In this document: positions 37,688 to 46,100 of the stretch, piece after piece
Position numbering within the stretch: the stretch's first letter is position 1
Layout of the letters: the number at the start of each line of letters is the position of its first letter
Source: Aquincola agrisoli
GTDB lineage: Bacteria; Pseudomonadota; Gammaproteobacteria; Burkholderiales; Burkholderiaceae_C
Direction of reading: 5' to 3'
Assembly (NCBI RefSeq): GCF_036621135.1
Contig: NZ_JAZIBG010000024.1
Location: 124,001 to 188,000 of the forward strand
DNA: 64,000 nt
Notes under the pieces: model-generated
Databases searched by the model: none
Seen by the model: the letters and a program-made list of their open reading frames with translations, nothing else
Told to the model about the DNA's origin: nothing
Program-made: the position numbers and the translations under genes

Positions 37688-38464
37688 CTATGTTTTGCCG
37701 GCTATGGCGCCGTGCAGCGCCACAAACTCCAGCGTCAGCTTGTGCCTCGGGTCCAGGTGCACCATCGGCCTGGCCTGCTCGTGCGATTCCTTGATCTTCA
37801 CGCTCGCGCTCAGGTAGGGCTGCAGCACCGGCAGGCCCTCGTCGACCAGCTCCTGCACAGTGCGCTGCGGCAGGCTGGCGCGGGGCTGGAACTGGTTGAC
37901 GACGATGCCTTCGACCTCCAGCGCATCGTTGTGGTCGGCGCGGATCTCCTGCACCGTCTCCATCAGGCCGTAGAGCGCGCGGCGCGAGAAGTCGTCGCAG
38001 TCGAACGGGATCAGGCAGCCCTCGGCCGCGATCAGTGCCGAGCGGGTGTAGAAGTTGAGCGCCGGCGGCGTGTCGATGTAGATGGCATCGAACTCGTCGG
38101 CCAGCTCCGCCAGCGCATCGCGCAGCTTGTAGATCTTGTAGCGCGATTCGAGCTTGCCGTGCAGCTCGTCGAGCTTGCCGCTGGCCGGCATCAGGCTCAG
38201 CCGGTCCCAGGGCGTGGCGACGATGAAGTCGGTGGTGGCCGGCGGCCGCACGCTGAACTTCAGCGTCTGGTCGAAGAACTCGGCGGCGCCCGCGCCGAGG
38301 TCGCCGTCGGCGGCCTGGCCCATCAGGTAGCGGGTGGTGTTGCCTTGCGAGTCGAGGTCGACCACCAGCGTGCGCAGGCCCTGCTGGGCGCTGACCGCGG
38401 CGAGGTTGCAGGTGATCGTGGACTTGCCCACGCCCCCCTTCTGGTTGAAAACGACTCGGCGCAT
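37688..38464 (-). CDS. ParA/MinD-family ATPase (orphan)
   Basis: A 258-residue deviant-Walker ATPase. KGGVGKST is at residues 9-16, VVDLDSQGNTTRY is the A' motif, and IYIDTPPALNFYTRSAL is the Walker B region. The N-terminus starts directly at the P-loop (MRRVVFNQKGG), with no DNA-binding extension. No parB or parS-like sequence is adjacent, so chromosome or plasmid partition is not indicated; such orphan ParA proteins often position protein complexes. AGGGGAA lies 7 bp before the ATG. Confidence 0.9.
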   Translation of the reverse strand: MRRVVFNQKGGVGKSTITCNLAAVSAQQGLRTLVVDLDSQGNTTRYLMGQAADGDLGAGAAEFFDQTLKFSVRPPATTDFIVATPWDRLSLMPASGKLDELHGKLESRYKIYKLRDALAELADEFDAIYIDTPPALNFYTRSALIAAEGCLIPFDCDDFSRRALYGLMETVQEIRADHNDALEVEGIVVNQFQPRASLPQRTVQELVDEGLPVLQPYLSASVKIKESHEQARPMVHLDPRHKLTLEFVALHGAIAGKT

Positions 38465-38539
38465 GCGGCATTCCCCTGGTGGTCCCTCTCCGGCGCAGCA
38501 TTGTGCAATGCAGCAGCGCCGGCGAGGGCGGCGGCCGGG

Positions 38540-39514
38540 TCAATCCGTGGCCACCGGGTGCCCTGCGGCGGCCCAGGCATCGAGCCCGCCGGCCAGCGGC
38601 CGCACGCGGCTGAAGCCCTGGCGGGCCAGCCGCTGGGCGGCGAGGGCCGCCGATGCTTCGTTCGGGCAGTTGCAATAGAGCACGATGTCACGGTCGCGCG
38701 GCAGGCGGGCCGCATGCCGCTCGATCTCCGCGAGGGCCACCGCGCTGGCGCCGGGGATGCGGCGGCCGTCGATCTGCGCAACGCCGTTCGACCGCACGTC
38801 GATGATCATCGGCGCGGCGCGCTCGGCCCCGGCTCCCGGGCTGGCCTGCGCGCTGTCGACGAGCGATTTCAGTTCGTCGACGCTGATGCGCTGCATCGCC
38901 AGCGATCGCAGGAAGCGCTGGCGCCGCAGCCAGCGCCAGCCGGCGAAGGCGGCCACCACGGCCAGCAGCAGCGCGCCGGCCGCCAGGCCCGCATCGGCCA
39001 ATGCCGCGATCACCGCCTCGACCTCCCGGCTGAACACCGCGCCCAGCCCCAGGAAGAGCGCGGACCAGATGGCGCCGGCCAGCACGTCGTAGGCCACGAA
39101 GCGCGGCACCGACATGCCCAGTGCCCCGGCCATCGGCGCGGCCACGACCGACACGCCCGGCACGAACTTCGCGGCCACCAGCGCGCCGCCGCCCCACCGG
39201 GTCATCAGGTCTTCGCTCTGCCGCACGCAGGAATCGGGCGACAGCGAGAGCCTGCACAGCAGGCCCATGATGCGGTGGCCGTGGCGGCGGCCGGCATAGA
39301 ACCACACGCCGTCGCCGGCCACGTTGGCCGCGATGGCCACCAGCAGCGCCAGCGTCCACGCGACGGCGGCCGGCTGCGGCGAGTGCATCGCGACGCCGCC
39401 GGCGGCCACCAGCAGCGGCGCCGCCGGCACCGGCACGCCGGCGCGTGCGGCCATGGTCACGGCGAACACGATCAACACGCCGTGTTCGACGAGCAGGGTC
39501 ATCAGGGCTTGCAT
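38540..39514 (-). CDS. DedA-family membrane protein fused to a rhodanese domain
   Basis: A 324-residue fusion. Residues 1-195 are a DedA/SNARE-associated domain with five or six membrane segments and the family pattern VAGDGVWFYAGRRHG and AAKFVPGVSVVAAPMAGAL. Residues 215-320 are a rhodanese-like domain (IIDVRSNGVAQIDGRRIPGA, with the active-site Cys in LYCNCPNEASAALAA). DedA proteins are undecaprenyl-phosphate or phospholipid translocases; a sulfurtransferase domain on the cytoplasmic side is unexplained. It is 75 bp upstream of parA on the same strand. Confidence 0.9.
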   Translation of the reverse strand: MQALMTLLVEHGVLIVFAVTMAARAGVPVPAAPLLVAAGGVAMHSPQPAAVAWTLALLVAIAANVAGDGVWFYAGRRHGHRIMGLLCRLSLSPDSCVRQSEDLMTRWGGGALVAAKFVPGVSVVAAPMAGALGMSVPRFVAYDVLAGAIWSALFLGLGAVFSREVEAVIAALADAGLAAGALLLAVVAAFAGWRWLRRQRFLRSLAMQRISVDELKSLVDSAQASPGAGAERAAPMIIDVRSNGVAQIDGRRIPGASAVALAEIERHAARLPRDRDIVLYCNCPNEASAALAAQRLARQGFSRVRPLAGGLDAWAAAGHPVATD

Positions 39515-39547
39515 GGCGGCGATTGTTGCCGCGGCGGCGCAGCGGCG

Positions 39548-39796
39548 TCAGGCGAAGGGGTCGCCTGACGCGCAGGCGCACAGGGTGGTGGGCGGCGTGT
39601 CGGCGGCCTGGGCCGGCCGCGTGGCCGGGCGCAGCGGTGCCGCCGGCGCCGCGGGCGCGCTGGCCGGCGTCCGCGGCGCGGCGGTCCGTGCGGCGGGCGT
39701 GGAGGCTGCGGCCCGGGGGCTGGGGATCTCCGTGGCCCAGGCCACGTTGGCGGCGAAGCCCAGGGCGGCGATGGTGAAGGCGAGGGCGGTCTTCAT
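39548..39796 (-). CDS. Small exported Ala/Pro-rich protein, function unknown
   Basis: An 82-residue frame with a convincing signal peptide (MKTALAFTIAALGFAANVAW, cleavage near AWA-TE). The mature part is Ala/Pro/Thr-rich (many PA and TP repeats) and ends CACASGDPFA with two Cys. It is upstream of the DedA gene on the same strand and next to the exported DUF4148 proteins. The low-complexity body makes homology hard to judge; I do not recognise a family. Confidence 0.5.
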   Translation of the reverse strand: MKTALAFTIAALGFAANVAWATEIPSPRAAASTPAARTAAPRTPASAPAAPAAPLRPATRPAQAADTPPTTLCACASGDPFA

Positions 39797-39868
39797 GGAG
39801 GTGTCCTGTCGGACGGGCGGCCCTCGGGGGCCTGCCCGTCCAAGGCGGTCTTGCGTGCGGGTCTGCGG

Positions 39869-40273
39869 TCAGCCGCCTAGGAAATCGCCCTGGCTCAGGC
39901 GTTGGCCCGAGCGCAGCGCCTGGGCCGCTTCGGCCTGCACCTGCGCACGGGTCTTCGTCGAGACGAAGGGCTTGCTGGCGACGTCGTAGCCGTAGGTGTC
40001 GCCGAAGCCGATCTCTCCGTTCGCACGGGCCTGCGCGAGCTCGGCCTTCACTTCGGCGCGCGTGCGGGTCGACACGAAGGGCCGGGCCGTGATGTCGTAG
40101 CCGTAGGAATCGCCGAAGCTGCGTTCGCCCCGGGCCTGTGCGGCCTGCAGTTCGGCGATGACTTCGGCGCGCGTCTTCTGCACGACGACCTGTTGCACGC
40201 CGGCCTCCTGTGCGAAGGCGGCGGTGCCGATGAAGGCGGCGAGCGCCGCCGCGACGAGGGAGGGGGTGTTCAT
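39869..40273 (-). CDS. DUF4148 repeat protein, exported
   Basis: A 134-residue secreted protein. Signal MNTPSLVAAALAAFIGTAAF is cleaved near FAQ-EAG. The body is three repeats of about 40 residues built on KTRAEVxAELxxARxxGExxFGDxYGYD, separated by a RPFVSTRTR or KPFVSTKTR linker; the last repeat is shortened (SQGDFLGG). DUF4148 proteins are abundant in Burkholderiales and have no assigned function. AAGGAAA precedes the ATG. A paralogue lies 59 bp upstream. Confidence 0.85.
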   Translation of the reverse strand: MNTPSLVAAALAAFIGTAAFAQEAGVQQVVVQKTRAEVIAELQAAQARGERSFGDSYGYDITARPFVSTRTRAEVKAELAQARANGEIGFGDTYGYDVASKPFVSTKTRAQVQAEAAQALRSGQRLSQGDFLGG

Positions 40274-40332
40274 GATCGTTTCCTTGCGATGACGGTGGGA
40301 AAAGCGGCGCCGGCCTGCGGCGCCTTCGGGGC

Positions 40333-40650
40333 TCAGCCCTGCGTGTCGCCGTAGCTCAGGCGTTCGCCGGCCTGCAGCGCCTTGACGACTTCGGCGCGGA
40401 CTTCGGCGCGGCTCTTGGTCGACACGAACTTCGTGTTCGGCACGTAGGTCTCACCTTCCGCGCCGATGCGCAGTTCGCCGTTGGCGCGCGCGGCCTGCAG
40501 CTCGGCGATGACCTCGGCGCGGGTCTTGGTCGACGGGGCGTGCAGCTCGGGCACGTCGTAGCCGCCCGTATCGCCGTTGACCTGTGCGAACGCGGCGCCG
40601 GAGCCCAGCAGGGCGAGCACGGAAGCGGCGATGAGGGACTTGGTGTTCAT
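40333..40650 (-). CDS. DUF4148 protein, exported (paralogue)
   Basis: A 105-residue relative of the gene at 39869, with signal MNTKSLIAASVLALLGSGAA and two repeats (STKTRAEVIAELQAARANGE and STKSRAEVRAEVVKALQAGE), ending LSYGDTQG. The near-identical repeat cores and similar leaders (AAGGAAA before the ATG) point to tandem duplication with loss or gain of one repeat. Divergent from the CaiB-type gene. Confidence 0.85.
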   Translation of the reverse strand: MNTKSLIAASVLALLGSGAAFAQVNGDTGGYDVPELHAPSTKTRAEVIAELQAARANGELRIGAEGETYVPNTKFVSTKSRAEVRAEVVKALQAGERLSYGDTQG

Positions 40651-40855
40651 GGTGTTTCCTTTCGGTATCGGGTGGAGGAGGGAGCGTCGGTGGACTGCAG
40701 TGGTGTGTTGTGCGGTCCGTCGATGGGGTGAACTTTAGGCAGCGCCCCCTGCGGGAAAAAGCGTGCCGGCGCCAATGGGCCATTGCGAAAGCGTCAACAG
40801 TGGCGCCCGCTCCGGCGGACAATTCGCGCCCTTGCCGGATGGAGCCGCCGACCCG

Positions 40856-42082
40856 ATGAACGCCATGACACCGCCCCCCCCGCCTGCCCCCGGCACCCTT
40901 GCGCTGCAGGGGGTGCGCATCGTCGAGATGGGGCAGCTCATCGCCGGCCCCTTCGCGGCGAAAACGCTGGGCGACTTCGGCGCCGACGTCGTCAAGATCG
41001 AGCCGCCCGAAGGCGGCGACCCGCTGCGCCGCTGGCGCCTGCTGCAGGACGGCACCTCGGTGTGGTGGCAGGTGCAGTCGCGCAACAAGCGCTCGGTCGC
41101 CGTCGACCTGCGCAGCCCCGAGGGCCAGGACATCGCGCGGCGCCTGATCGCCGAGGCCGACGTGCTGATCGAGAACTTCCGGCCCGGCACGCTGGAGGGC
41201 TGGGGCCTGGGCTACGACGACCTGAGCGCCTTGAACCCCGGGCTCGTGATGCTGCGCATCTCGGGCTACGGCCAGACGGGCCCCTACCGCGACCTGCCGG
41301 GCTTCGGCGTCGTCGGCGAGGCGATGGGGGGCCTGCGCCACCTGACCGGCGAGCCCGGCCGCGTGCCGGTGCGCTGCGGCGTCTCGATCGGCGACACGCT
41401 GGCCGCGCTGCATGGCGTCATCGGCGTGATGATGGCCCTGTACCACCGCCAGGCGCACGGCGGCCGGGGCCAGGTCGTCGACGTCGCGCTGCACGAGGCG
41501 GTGTTCAACGTGATGGAGAGCCTGCTGCCAGAGTACAGCGCGTTCGGCGCGGTGCGCGAGGCCGCGGGCAGCGCGCTGCCGGGCATCGCGCCGTCGAACG
41601 CGTACCGCTGCCGCGACGGCTACGTGCTGGTCGCCGGCAACGGCGACAGCATCTTCAAGCGGCTGATGGCCGTGATCGGACGGCCCGACCTCGGCAGCGC
41701 TCCCGACCTGTGCGACAACACCGGCCGCGTGGCACGCGTGGCCGAGATCGACGCGGCGATCGAGGCGTGGACGCTGGAGCGCACGGTGGACGAGGTGCTG
41801 CGGCCGCTGGCCGAGGCGCGTGTGCCGGCCGGCAAGGTCTACACCGCGAAGGACATCGCCGAAGACCCGCACTACCGGGCGCGCAACATGATCCTGCGCC
41901 AAACCACGCGCGACGGCCACGAGCTCGACGTGCCGGGCATCGTGCCGCGGCTCACCGGCACGCCCGGCGGCATCCGCAGCGCGGCGCCGAGGCTGGGCGA
42001 GGACACCGACGCGGTGCTGGCCGGCATGGGGCTGGGGCCTGCGCAGATCGCCGAGCTGCGCAGCAAGGGCATCGTCGCCTGA
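40856..42082 (+). CDS. CaiB/BaiF (class III) CoA transferase
   Basis: A 408-residue CoA transferase. LQGVRIVEMGQLIAGPFAAK and DFGADVVKIEPPEGGDPLR are the family N-terminus, ADVLIENFRPGTLEGWGLGY follows, and the catalytic Asp is in CGVSIGDTLAALHG. The C-terminus includes RVPAGKVYTAKDIAEDPHY and the end GIVA. The ATG at 40856 follows GGAG by 7 bp. The carboxylic acid substrate cannot be read from sequence and no pathway partners are adjacent. Confidence 0.94.
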   Translation: MNAMTPPPPPAPGTLALQGVRIVEMGQLIAGPFAAKTLGDFGADVVKIEPPEGGDPLRRWRLLQDGTSVWWQVQSRNKRSVAVDLRSPEGQDIARRLIAEADVLIENFRPGTLEGWGLGYDDLSALNPGLVMLRISGYGQTGPYRDLPGFGVVGEAMGGLRHLTGEPGRVPVRCGVSIGDTLAALHGVIGVMMALYHRQAHGGRGQVVDVALHEAVFNVMESLLPEYSAFGAVREAAGSALPGIAPSNAYRCRDGYVLVAGNGDSIFKRLMAVIGRPDLGSAPDLCDNTGRVARVAEIDAAIEAWTLERTVDEVLRPLAEARVPAGKVYTAKDIAEDPHYRARNMILRQTTRDGHELDVPGIVPRLTGTPGGIRSAAPRLGEDTDAVLAGMGLGPAQIAELRSKGIVA

Positions 42083-42112
42083 CGATGCCGCGCCGGCGGG
42101 CGCCCCGGGCGC

Positions 42113-43057
42113 TCAGCCGCCGCGGGAGACGCGCACCTGGTTGCGCCCGCGGCGCTTGGCCTCGTACATCGCCCGGTCGGCGCGCTGGTACGCGCTGTGC
42201 GCGCTGTCGCCGGGCAGCAGCATCGTGAGCCCGGCCGACAGCGTGTAGCAGACCTCCTGCCGCTCCGCCACCCGGTGGGGCTCGGCGACGTGGGCGGGCA
42301 GGCGCTCCAGCACCTCGCGGGCGCCGTCCAGCGTCAGCTCCGGCAGCAGCACCATGAATTCCTCGCCGCCCAGGCGTCCCAGGCAGTCGCTCCTGCGCAG
42401 CAGGGCCTGCACGCGGCGCGCGAAATCGACCAGCACCGCATCGCCGAACGGATGGCCATGGCGGTCGTTGATGCCCTTGAAGTGGTCCAGGTCGAGGATC
42501 GCGAGGCAGCAGGGCGCTGCTTCGCTGCGCGCCTTGGCCACGGCCGCATCCAGCAGCTGCAGGATGTGCAGGCGGTTGCTCACGTGGGTCAGCGGATCGG
42601 TGAGCGCGGCGCGTTGGGCGACGTCGCGGGCCTGCCGCAGCAGCCGCTCCTCGCTGCGCAGCTGGGTGATGTCGCAGGCCACGCAGAGCATCCAGCCCGC
42701 CGCGTCGAGGTGCTCCTGCATCCACAGCCAGCGGCCGTCGCAGAGGTCGGCCTCGAACGCACGGTGGGGCACCTTGCCGCGCCGCGACAGCGCGGTGGCG
42801 ATCCAGCGCTCGATGTCGTCGCTGCGGATCGCCGCGCCCTTGCCGCGCCGGTGGTTGAGCCGCATCAGTTCGGCCCAGGTCGGCGCTTCGCCCTCCGCAA
42901 GGTCGTAGGCCTGCCGGAACGCCGGGTTGGCGTAGCGCAGCCGGTCGGCCGGGTCGAAGAGACCGACCACCAGCGGACTCGCGTGGTGCAGCGCCAGCAG
43001 CGCGGCATGCGCTTCGGTGTCCGGCGGCGGCGCGGACGGTGTCGGGTCGGGGGCCAT
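42113..43057 (-). CDS. Diguanylate cyclase (PAS-GGDEF)
   Basis: A 314-residue c-di-GMP synthase. Residues 15-135 resemble a PAS sensor (LVVGLFDPADRLRYANPAFRQ). Residues 150-312 form GGDEF: DPLTHVSNRLHI, DLDHFKGINDRHGHPFGD, and the active site GGEEF at 230-234. The product-inhibition I-site RxxD is RRSD at 221-224. No membrane segment. It starts 83 bp after the hybrid kinase stop, on the same strand, and so may be the output of that system. Confidence 0.93.
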   Translation of the reverse strand: MAPDPTPSAPPPDTEAHAALLALHHASPLVVGLFDPADRLRYANPAFRQAYDLAEGEAPTWAELMRLNHRRGKGAAIRSDDIERWIATALSRRGKVPHRAFEADLCDGRWLWMQEHLDAAGWMLCVACDITQLRSEERLLRQARDVAQRAALTDPLTHVSNRLHILQLLDAAVAKARSEAAPCCLAILDLDHFKGINDRHGHPFGDAVLVDFARRVQALLRRSDCLGRLGGEEFMVLLPELTLDGAREVLERLPAHVAEPHRVAERQEVCYTLSAGLTMLLPGDSAHSAYQRADRAMYEAKRRGRNQVRVSRGG

Positions 43058-43140
43058 CTCGGGGTATTCGTCACCGGCGCGCCGGACATGAGCGCCGCCC
43101 GGGCCTTCCGTCGATTGCACACGGCGGTGCGGCGCGCACG

Positions 43141-46100
43141 CTACGCCGCCGCCTGCAGCGAGTGCCTCACCTCGCACAGCAGCGACTGCAGCTGCTGCTC
43201 AACCTCGTCCACCAGCGGGCCCGGCACCTCGGCGTCCCCGGCCTGCCGGCAGGCGATTTCCAGCCGCTGCGCGGTGCGGACCAGCGCCTGCGCGCCCAGC
43301 AGCCCCGCGGTGCTGCGCAGGTCGTGCAGCAGCCGCAGGGCCTGCCGGCGGTCGCCTTGCTGCAGCGACTGCCGCACGCGGGCGCCGTGGTCGCGGCAAT
43401 CGGCCTCGAAGGCCGAGAGCACGCGCCGGCAGAGCTGTGGATCGGCGAGCACCGAGCCCGGGTCCGCGCCGAACGCCGCGGCCGCCGGCACCGGCGCCGG
43501 CGGCGAGGGTGGCATCGGCGGCGGGGCGGGGGACGCCTGCGCCGTGGCGGGGGCCAGCCAGCGCGCCAGGGTGGCGAACATCCTGTCGACCTGGATCGGC
43601 TTGGCGATGTGGTCGTTCATGCCCGCCGCCAGCGCCTTGTCGCGGTCGCCGGCCATCGCGTCGGCGGTCATCGCCAGCACCGGCAGGTCCGCCCACCGAG
43701 GGTCCGCGCGCAGCCGGCGCGTGGCGGCATAGCCGTCGAGCACGGGCATCTGGCAGTCCATCAGCACGCCGTCGAAGCGCTCCTGGGCCAGCCGCTCCAG
43801 CGCCTGCTGGCCGTTGGCGACGGCGACCACCTCCAGGCCGATGCCGCGCAGCACCTCGACGGCCACCTCCTGGTTGATTGCGTTGTCCTCGGCCAGCAGC
43901 ACCCGCAGGCCCCGCAGGTGCGCATGGGCGGCCGCGGCCGCCGGCATCGGCGGGTGGGCCGCGGCGTCGTGCTCGCCGCCCTGGCCGAGCGCGGCGAGCG
44001 CCGCGGCGAACAACGCGCCGGGCGTCAGCGGCTTGGCCAGCAGCGTGCAGCCGGCGATGTGCGCGCGGTGCAGCCGCTGCGCCAGGGCCTCCTGGCCGAA
44101 GGCGGGGGACTTGAGCAGCAGCCGGCCCAGCCCATGGCGGCGGGCCAGCAGCCGCGCGCACTCGATGCTGTCCATGTCGGGCAGCTGGGCCTCGAGCAGC
44201 ACGAAGTCAGGGGCCTGGCCGGCCGCCGCCGCCTGGGCTGCAGCCGAAAGCGCCTGCGCTGCGTCGGCGGCCTCCTGCACCTGCAGGCCCAGCGACCGCG
44301 CCATGCCGGACAGCAGGCCGCGGGCCACCGCGTTCGGCTCCACCAGCAGCAGCCGGTGGCCCCGCAGCAGCTGCAGCGCCGCGGCGTCGGCGTCGGCGCC
44401 GGCCTGAGGCGGGCGGCCCAGCCGCACGCGGAACTCGAACCGGCTGCCCTGCCCCGGCCTGCTGTGCAGCGCGATGTCGCCGCCCATGCGCTGCACGAGG
44501 CTGCGGCTGATCGGCAGGCCGAGCCCCGTGCCGCCGAAGCGCCGCGAGGTGGAGCTGTCCGCCTGCTCGAAGGGCAGGAACAGCCGCTGCTGCTGCTCGG
44601 TGGCCATGCCAATGCCGGTGTCGGCGACCGAGAACTGCAGCTGCACCGCGTCGGCGCTGCGGTCGACCTCGGCCACGCGCACCACGACCTCGCCCTGCTC
44701 GGTGAACTTGATCGCGTTGCTGCCGAGGTTGGCGAGCACCTGGCCGAGCCGCAGCGGGTCGCCCACCAAGGTGGCGGGCAGCCCGGCCGGCAGATCGAAC
44801 AGCAGCTCCAGGCCCTTCTCCTGCGCGCGCAGCGACAGCAGGTTGCCCAGGCTCTCGAACACTTCGGCGAGGTCGAAGGGGCGCTGCTCGATCGTGAGCT
44901 TGCCGGCCTCGATCTTCGAGAAGTCGAGGATGTCGTTGATGATGCCCAGCAGCGCCTGCGCCGAGCGTTCGGCCTTGCGCACGTAGTCGTGCGGCCGCGC
45001 GTCCAGCCCGCTGCGCAGCGCGAGGTAGCACATGCCGATGATCGCGTTGATGGGCGTGCGGATCTCGTGGCTCATGGTCGCGAGGAACTCGCTCTTGGCG
45101 CGGCTGGCCGCCTCGGCCGCCAGTTCGGCGCGGCGGCGCTCGGCGTTCTCCTGCCGCAGCTCGCGCGTGCGCTGCTGCACCTCGCGCTCCAGGCCGTGGT
45201 TCATCAAGGCGTTGTCGTAGGCCACCGCGAACTGCAGGCCGACGAGGTCCAGCGTCTGCAGCTGGCCGGCGTCGAGGACCACCGCGGCGAGCCGGTTCTC
45301 GAGGTAGATCAGCCCCACCGTCTCGCCGCGGTGCTGCAGCGGCAGGCCGAAGATCGAGCGGATGCCGTGGCGCCGCACCGCCGGGTCGCGGCCGAAGCGC
45401 ACGTGGTGCGACACGTCGGGCAGCACCAGCGGTTCCAGGCTGTGGCACAGGTAGTTCAGCACGGTCTGCGGCGTCTCGGCCACCTCGGGCACAGGCTCGG
45501 GTGCCGCGCCGCCCGTGTCGATCCAGTGCCGCTCGTGCGTGAAGCCGGCGCGGGCCGTCCACTGCTCGTCCTGCCGCCAGAACAGCACGCCGCGTTCGGC
45601 CCCGGCGTACTGGCGCAGCAGGTCGAAGAGCACGCCCGGCAGCGCCGCCGGTTCGCGGGTGTGGGCGAGCAGGCGGCTCACCTGCGCGACGGTCGCCAGG
45701 TCGACGCCGCAGCCGGCCAGCGGCGGCTCCTGCCCCGGCCCGGGCGGTGGCAGCGCCGGCGGGCGCAGGCCGGGGTGCACGCGGCGGAGCTGCGCCGCCT
45801 TGCCGCAGGCGCCCCATTCGTCGAAGGCCTGGGCCGCGGCGTTGAGGTAGGTGTCCGCCGCGAGCCCGAAGTGCTGCGAGGCGCAGAACTCGCCCGCCAG
45901 CTCGCAGGCCATGGCGTGGTGCCAGGCGTAGCCCTGCGCGAGCGAGGCGTCGATGCCGGCCTGGAAAGACGCCATCGCCGCGCCGTGCCGGCCCTCGGCC
46001 CAGGCCGCCATCGCGTCCAGCAGGTGCAGCATGTGCGCGAAGTTCTCGGGTACGTGCGCGGCGCGCGAACGCAGCCAGGCGTCGATGTCCGCCAGCTCCC

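Noticed and set aside
37688..38464. Plasmid or chromosome partition locus
   Set aside because: Only ParA is present; no ParB gene, parS sequence or replication gene nearby.
40651..40740. TAAAGTTC motif upstream of the DUF4148 genes as a sigma-28 promoter
   Set aside because: The -35-like half is good but no GCCGATAA-like box follows at 11 bp.
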